DNA of 8,400 nt. Origin: Gammaproteobacteria bacterium (GTDB lineage: Bacteria > Pseudomonadota > Gammaproteobacteria > Enterobacterales > Psychrobiaceae). The stretch lies in NCBI GenBank assembly GCA_013214885.1, contig JABSRS010000027.1:1-8400 (forward strand), read 5' to 3'. A model generated the notes under the pieces. That model was not told the origin of the DNA and searched no databases. It saw nothing but the letters and a program-made list of their open reading frames with translations. Positions 6,587-8,400 of the stretch are shown piece after piece. The position numbers and the translations under genes are program-made. The number at the start of each line of letters is the position of its first letter. Positions within the stretch are counted from its first letter, which is position 1.

Positions 6587-7015
6587 ATGAATAAACTTAT
6601 CCTATTAACGTTTGTAACATTAAGTATTTTTTCATTTAATTTAAATGCTAACCCAACCATTGAAAAAGGTTTTCGAGCCTATCAAGACCAAGATTACATC
6701 GTCGCATTAACTAATTTAAGGCCATTGGCTGAAGAAGGTGATGCCTATGCACAATATGTATTAGGGGTGATGTATGCCATGGGGCAGGGAGTTGCTAGAA
6801 ACGACGATATTGCGATTAAACTTTATCGCAAGTCAGCGGATCAGGGCCATGCTGACGCGCAATTTGCGATGGGTAAAATGTATAAAAATGCCCGCGCTGT
6901 CACCAGAAACTACACTACTGCTATTAAGTGGTTTAGAAAAGCCAAAGCTCAAGAACACCCTAAAGCAACGGTAGCTTTAGAGGCATTATGTGAACAACGT
7001 AGTTGGTTGTGTTAA
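6587..7015 (+). CDS. Exported Sel1-like repeat protein
   Basis: A 142-residue protein with a signal peptide (residues 1-21, cleavage after LNA) and two Sel1-like repeats, a TPR-related helical repeat used for protein-protein contacts. Repeat 1 spans about 52-87 (AQYVLGVMYAMGQGVARN...AIKLYRKSADQG) and is canonical. Repeat 2 spans about 88-123 (AQFAMGKMYKNARAVTRN...AIKWFRKAKAQ) and has lost the G-x-G-V turn. A half-helix before them (YIVALTNLRPLAEEG) completes the stack. Two Cys in the last eight residues (C135 and C142) could form a disulfide in the periplasm. AAAGGAG at 6572-6578, 8 bases before the ATG, is a strong ribosome binding site. The partner is unknown. The gene ends 3 bases from the convergent mepK stop. 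Confidence 0.85.
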   Translation: MNKLILLTFVTLSIFSFNLNANPTIEKGFRAYQDQDYIVALTNLRPLAEEGDAYAQYVLGVMYAMGQGVARNDDIAIKLYRKSADQGHADAQFAMGKMYKNARAVTRNYTTAIKWFRKAKAQEHPKATVALEALCEQRSWLC

Positions 7016-7018
7016 GCC

Positions 7019-7567
7019 TTACCAGCTTCGGACTCGTCCAGTATCGACGTGGATGAAACCAGATCTAGGATAAAAACCAACGCCGCCGAGCTTTAAATTT
7101 TTGGCGGCGTCACGTAAATTCGCTAAATCAACACCAGGGATCGCGATGTCCATCGCCATGCCTCGCATGTGATAACTTTTCTTGGCAACACCATTACTTC
7201 TAGCTGACAGCATTGCGTTGGTTTTCGGCGATCGGTAGCCTGAAATAATATGAATCTGGGCATCATTATTAAGATCGCTTTGCAGTTGATGAAGCAGCTC
7301 AAATAAGCGTTTATCCATCGGTGCCGCGATGTTTTGTCGGTGATCGCGTAGTACTTGATCAAAACCAGACAATGCTTCGGGCTGATACAGTCCATCAATC
7401 CAAAAATCATGGTTAACACTTTCACCGGTGTGACGGTTATAAAGATTTAAAGAGCGACTACCTTTGATTACTGGACTGGCATGTCCTTTGGTTGCAACAA
7501 GACTTGTAACAGCAACGCCACAAAGACCTTTAATAAACGCTCTGCGAGCGGAACACGCTAGTGACAT
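7019..7567 (-). CDS. mepK: Murein DD-endopeptidase MepK/YcbK family (M15-like, DUF882)
   Basis: A 182-residue periplasmic zinc peptidase that should cleave peptidoglycan cross-links. In E. coli MepK acts on cross-links including the 3-3 type made by L,D-transpeptidases. The N-terminus is a twin-arginine signal, S-A-R8-R9-A-F-I-K followed by a hydrophobic stretch and cleavage after GHA (about residue 30), as in E. coli YcbK. The zinc ligands are H133 (KKSYH), D140 (GMAMD) and H173 (IHVDTG), and SGYRS precedes them. From the ATG at 7567 the length equals that of the E. coli protein and GGG/AGGA lie upstream. An ATG at 7579, four codons earlier, has no ribosome binding site. The domain is complete. 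It is preceded on the same strand by the truncated ldtD chimera, preserving the usual ldtD-mepK order. Confidence 0.93.
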   Translation of the reverse strand: MSLACSARRAFIKGLCGVAVTSLVATKGHASPVIKGSRSLNLYNRHTGESVNHDFWIDGLYQPEALSGFDQVLRDHRQNIAAPMDKRLFELLHQLQSDLNNDAQIHIISGYRSPKTNAMLSARSNGVAKKSYHMRGMAMDIAIPGVDLANLRDAAKNLKLGGVGFYPRSGFIHVDTGRVRSW

Positions 7568-7679
7568 ACAGCAACCCATCCTAAATAATTTATCGAAAAA
7601 CGAACAGGACTGTACCTTTTTTGATTCAAAATATCAATTTGAGTTGTTTGAAATATGACCTGGATCGATTCGTGTCAGG

Positions 7680-8351
7680 CTAAAACTTTGCCTTTACTAG
7701 CGATGTTGTTGTGTTGTTGTTTTTTAGTGGATTATTTTCTTTGTTGTAAATATCCGTTCGAAACTGAGTTTGATTGTTTTGATCTATCCAAGCGGTCCAA
7801 TAAACCAAATAAATCGGTAAAGGTTGATTTAACTTGAGCCATTTACTGATATAGGGTGTTTTTGAAGCTTGCTGCCAGTGTTTTTGGTTAACAACCTGGT
7901 GGTTGGCAAAAAGCTTAGCCAGTTCTAGCGCTTTTTCAACCCGGACGCACCCTGATGAGAAGGTGCGTTGGTAGCGGTCAAACAACTTCTTATTTTGAGT
8001 GTCATGTAAATAAACACTATGCGCATTATCGAAATAAAACTTAACCCTGCCTAGGGTATTGGTTGGTCCTGGCTTTTGGCGTAATGAAAAAGGAAAGCGA
8101 CCGCGCGCCAAGTCGCCCCAGTTGTAATCTTCGAGTTTTAATTGTTTGCCTGTGTAATCAAAAACTTCGTAATTACCGTCGCTTAAAAAATTGTTGTTGT
8201 TGATTATTTTGGTCCTAATATCCCTATAAATAGTCCTTACAGTTACATTATGTCTTTCGGAAAGTTGCGTTGCTGTAACAATTCTTTTGGATTGGAGTTG
8301 CGTAATTATGGCTGTTAACCTCGACAGTCTTGGTTTTTCTTTTTCTTCCAT
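7680..8351 (-). pseudogene. In-frame chimera: WYL/YafY-type HTH fused to C-terminal part of L,D-transpeptidase LdtD (YcbB)
   Basis: A 223-residue ORF of two unrelated parts. Residues 1-47 are a winged helix-turn-helix like YafY/DeoR-type WYL regulators (LSRLTAIITQLQSKRIVTAT, then VTVRTIYRDIRT); the WYL sensor domain is absent. From about residue 48 the sequence is the C-terminus of LdtD: FPFSLRQKPGPTNTLGRVKF, VYLHDT (H116), SSGCVRV with the catalytic C135, and QFRTDIYN near the end. E. coli LdtD has about 615 residues, so the signal peptide, peptidoglycan-binding region and the first half of the YkuD catalytic domain are missing. The reading frame is open across the join at about 8205-8215. 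Without export or a full fold, transpeptidase activity is unlikely. The ATG at 8351 is favoured over an upstream TTG at 8369, though neither has a clear ribosome binding site. mepK lies 112 bases downstream, the normal partner of ldtD. A deletion fusion or an assembly misjoin are the main explanations. Confidence 0.82.
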
Positions 8352-8400
8352 CTTATACTGTACAAACAACTAACGTTTGGTGTAACAACAATTTTGATTA

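Noticed and set aside
7650..7680. CCTG...CAGG hairpin as a terminator after the LdtD part
   Set aside because: The stem is about 4 bp with no T-run on the minus strand.
7464..7837. Two overlapping plus-strand open frames across the mepK and ldtD region
   Set aside because: They are antisense to well-supported genes; the hydrophobic Cys/Leu-rich stretch in the second is the complement of the Asn/Lys-rich tail of the LdtD part.

Overview
The window looks like chromosomal DNA of a marine-type gammaproteobacterium, most likely Alteromonadales (Colwelliaceae, Shewanellaceae or Pseudoalteromonadaceae level). The evidence is AT-leaning base composition, close homologues of the enterobacterial YajD and MepK/YcbK proteins, an M1 metallopeptidase paired with a DUF6702-like protein, and a palindromic intergenic element of the kind common in that order. 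No rRNA, tRNA, CRISPR array or transposase gene was seen. The assignment rests on recalled protein families, not on a search.

Layout. 130-828 (+) is a 2-oxoglutarate/Fe(II) oxygenase. It converges, with a 5-base gap, on an uncharacterised outer-membrane-type lipoprotein with a TPR-like start and a long coiled coil (834-2252, -). A spacer of about 200 bp separates this from a two-gene (+) unit: a secreted M1 zinc metallopeptidase (2466-4841) whose stop overlaps the start of a secreted DUF6702-like protein (TAATG). Then comes the only long gene-poor stretch, 5330-5663. It holds a possible 39-codon gene (5353-5472), a 13-bp direct repeat and a 9-bp inverted repeat around it, an intrinsic terminator facing left (5493-5524) and a 102-bp imperfect palindrome (5555-5656). 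Next are two (-) genes, a YajD-type HNH protein and a TerB-family protein. TerB is divergent from a secreted Sel1-repeat protein (+), which converges with a 3-base gap on mepK (-).

The most unusual item is at the right edge. Immediately upstream of mepK, where ldtD (ycbB, L,D-transpeptidase) would be expected, lies an in-frame chimera. Its first ~47 residues are the helix-turn-helix of a YafY/WYL-type regulator. The rest is only the C-terminal part of LdtD, with the HDT and SSGC(V)R catalytic motifs intact but no signal peptide, no peptidoglycan-binding region and only about half of the YkuD fold. This is best explained by a deletion joining two neighbouring genes, or by an assembly misjoin. 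If real, the cytoplasmic product should not act on murein, and mepK has probably come under a new upstream region.

Functional themes are the cell envelope (mepK, the ldtD remnant, the lipoprotein) and exported proteins (M1 peptidase, DUF6702, Sel1 protein). Apart from the chimera and the small-ORF/repeat region, this reads as ordinary core chromosome.
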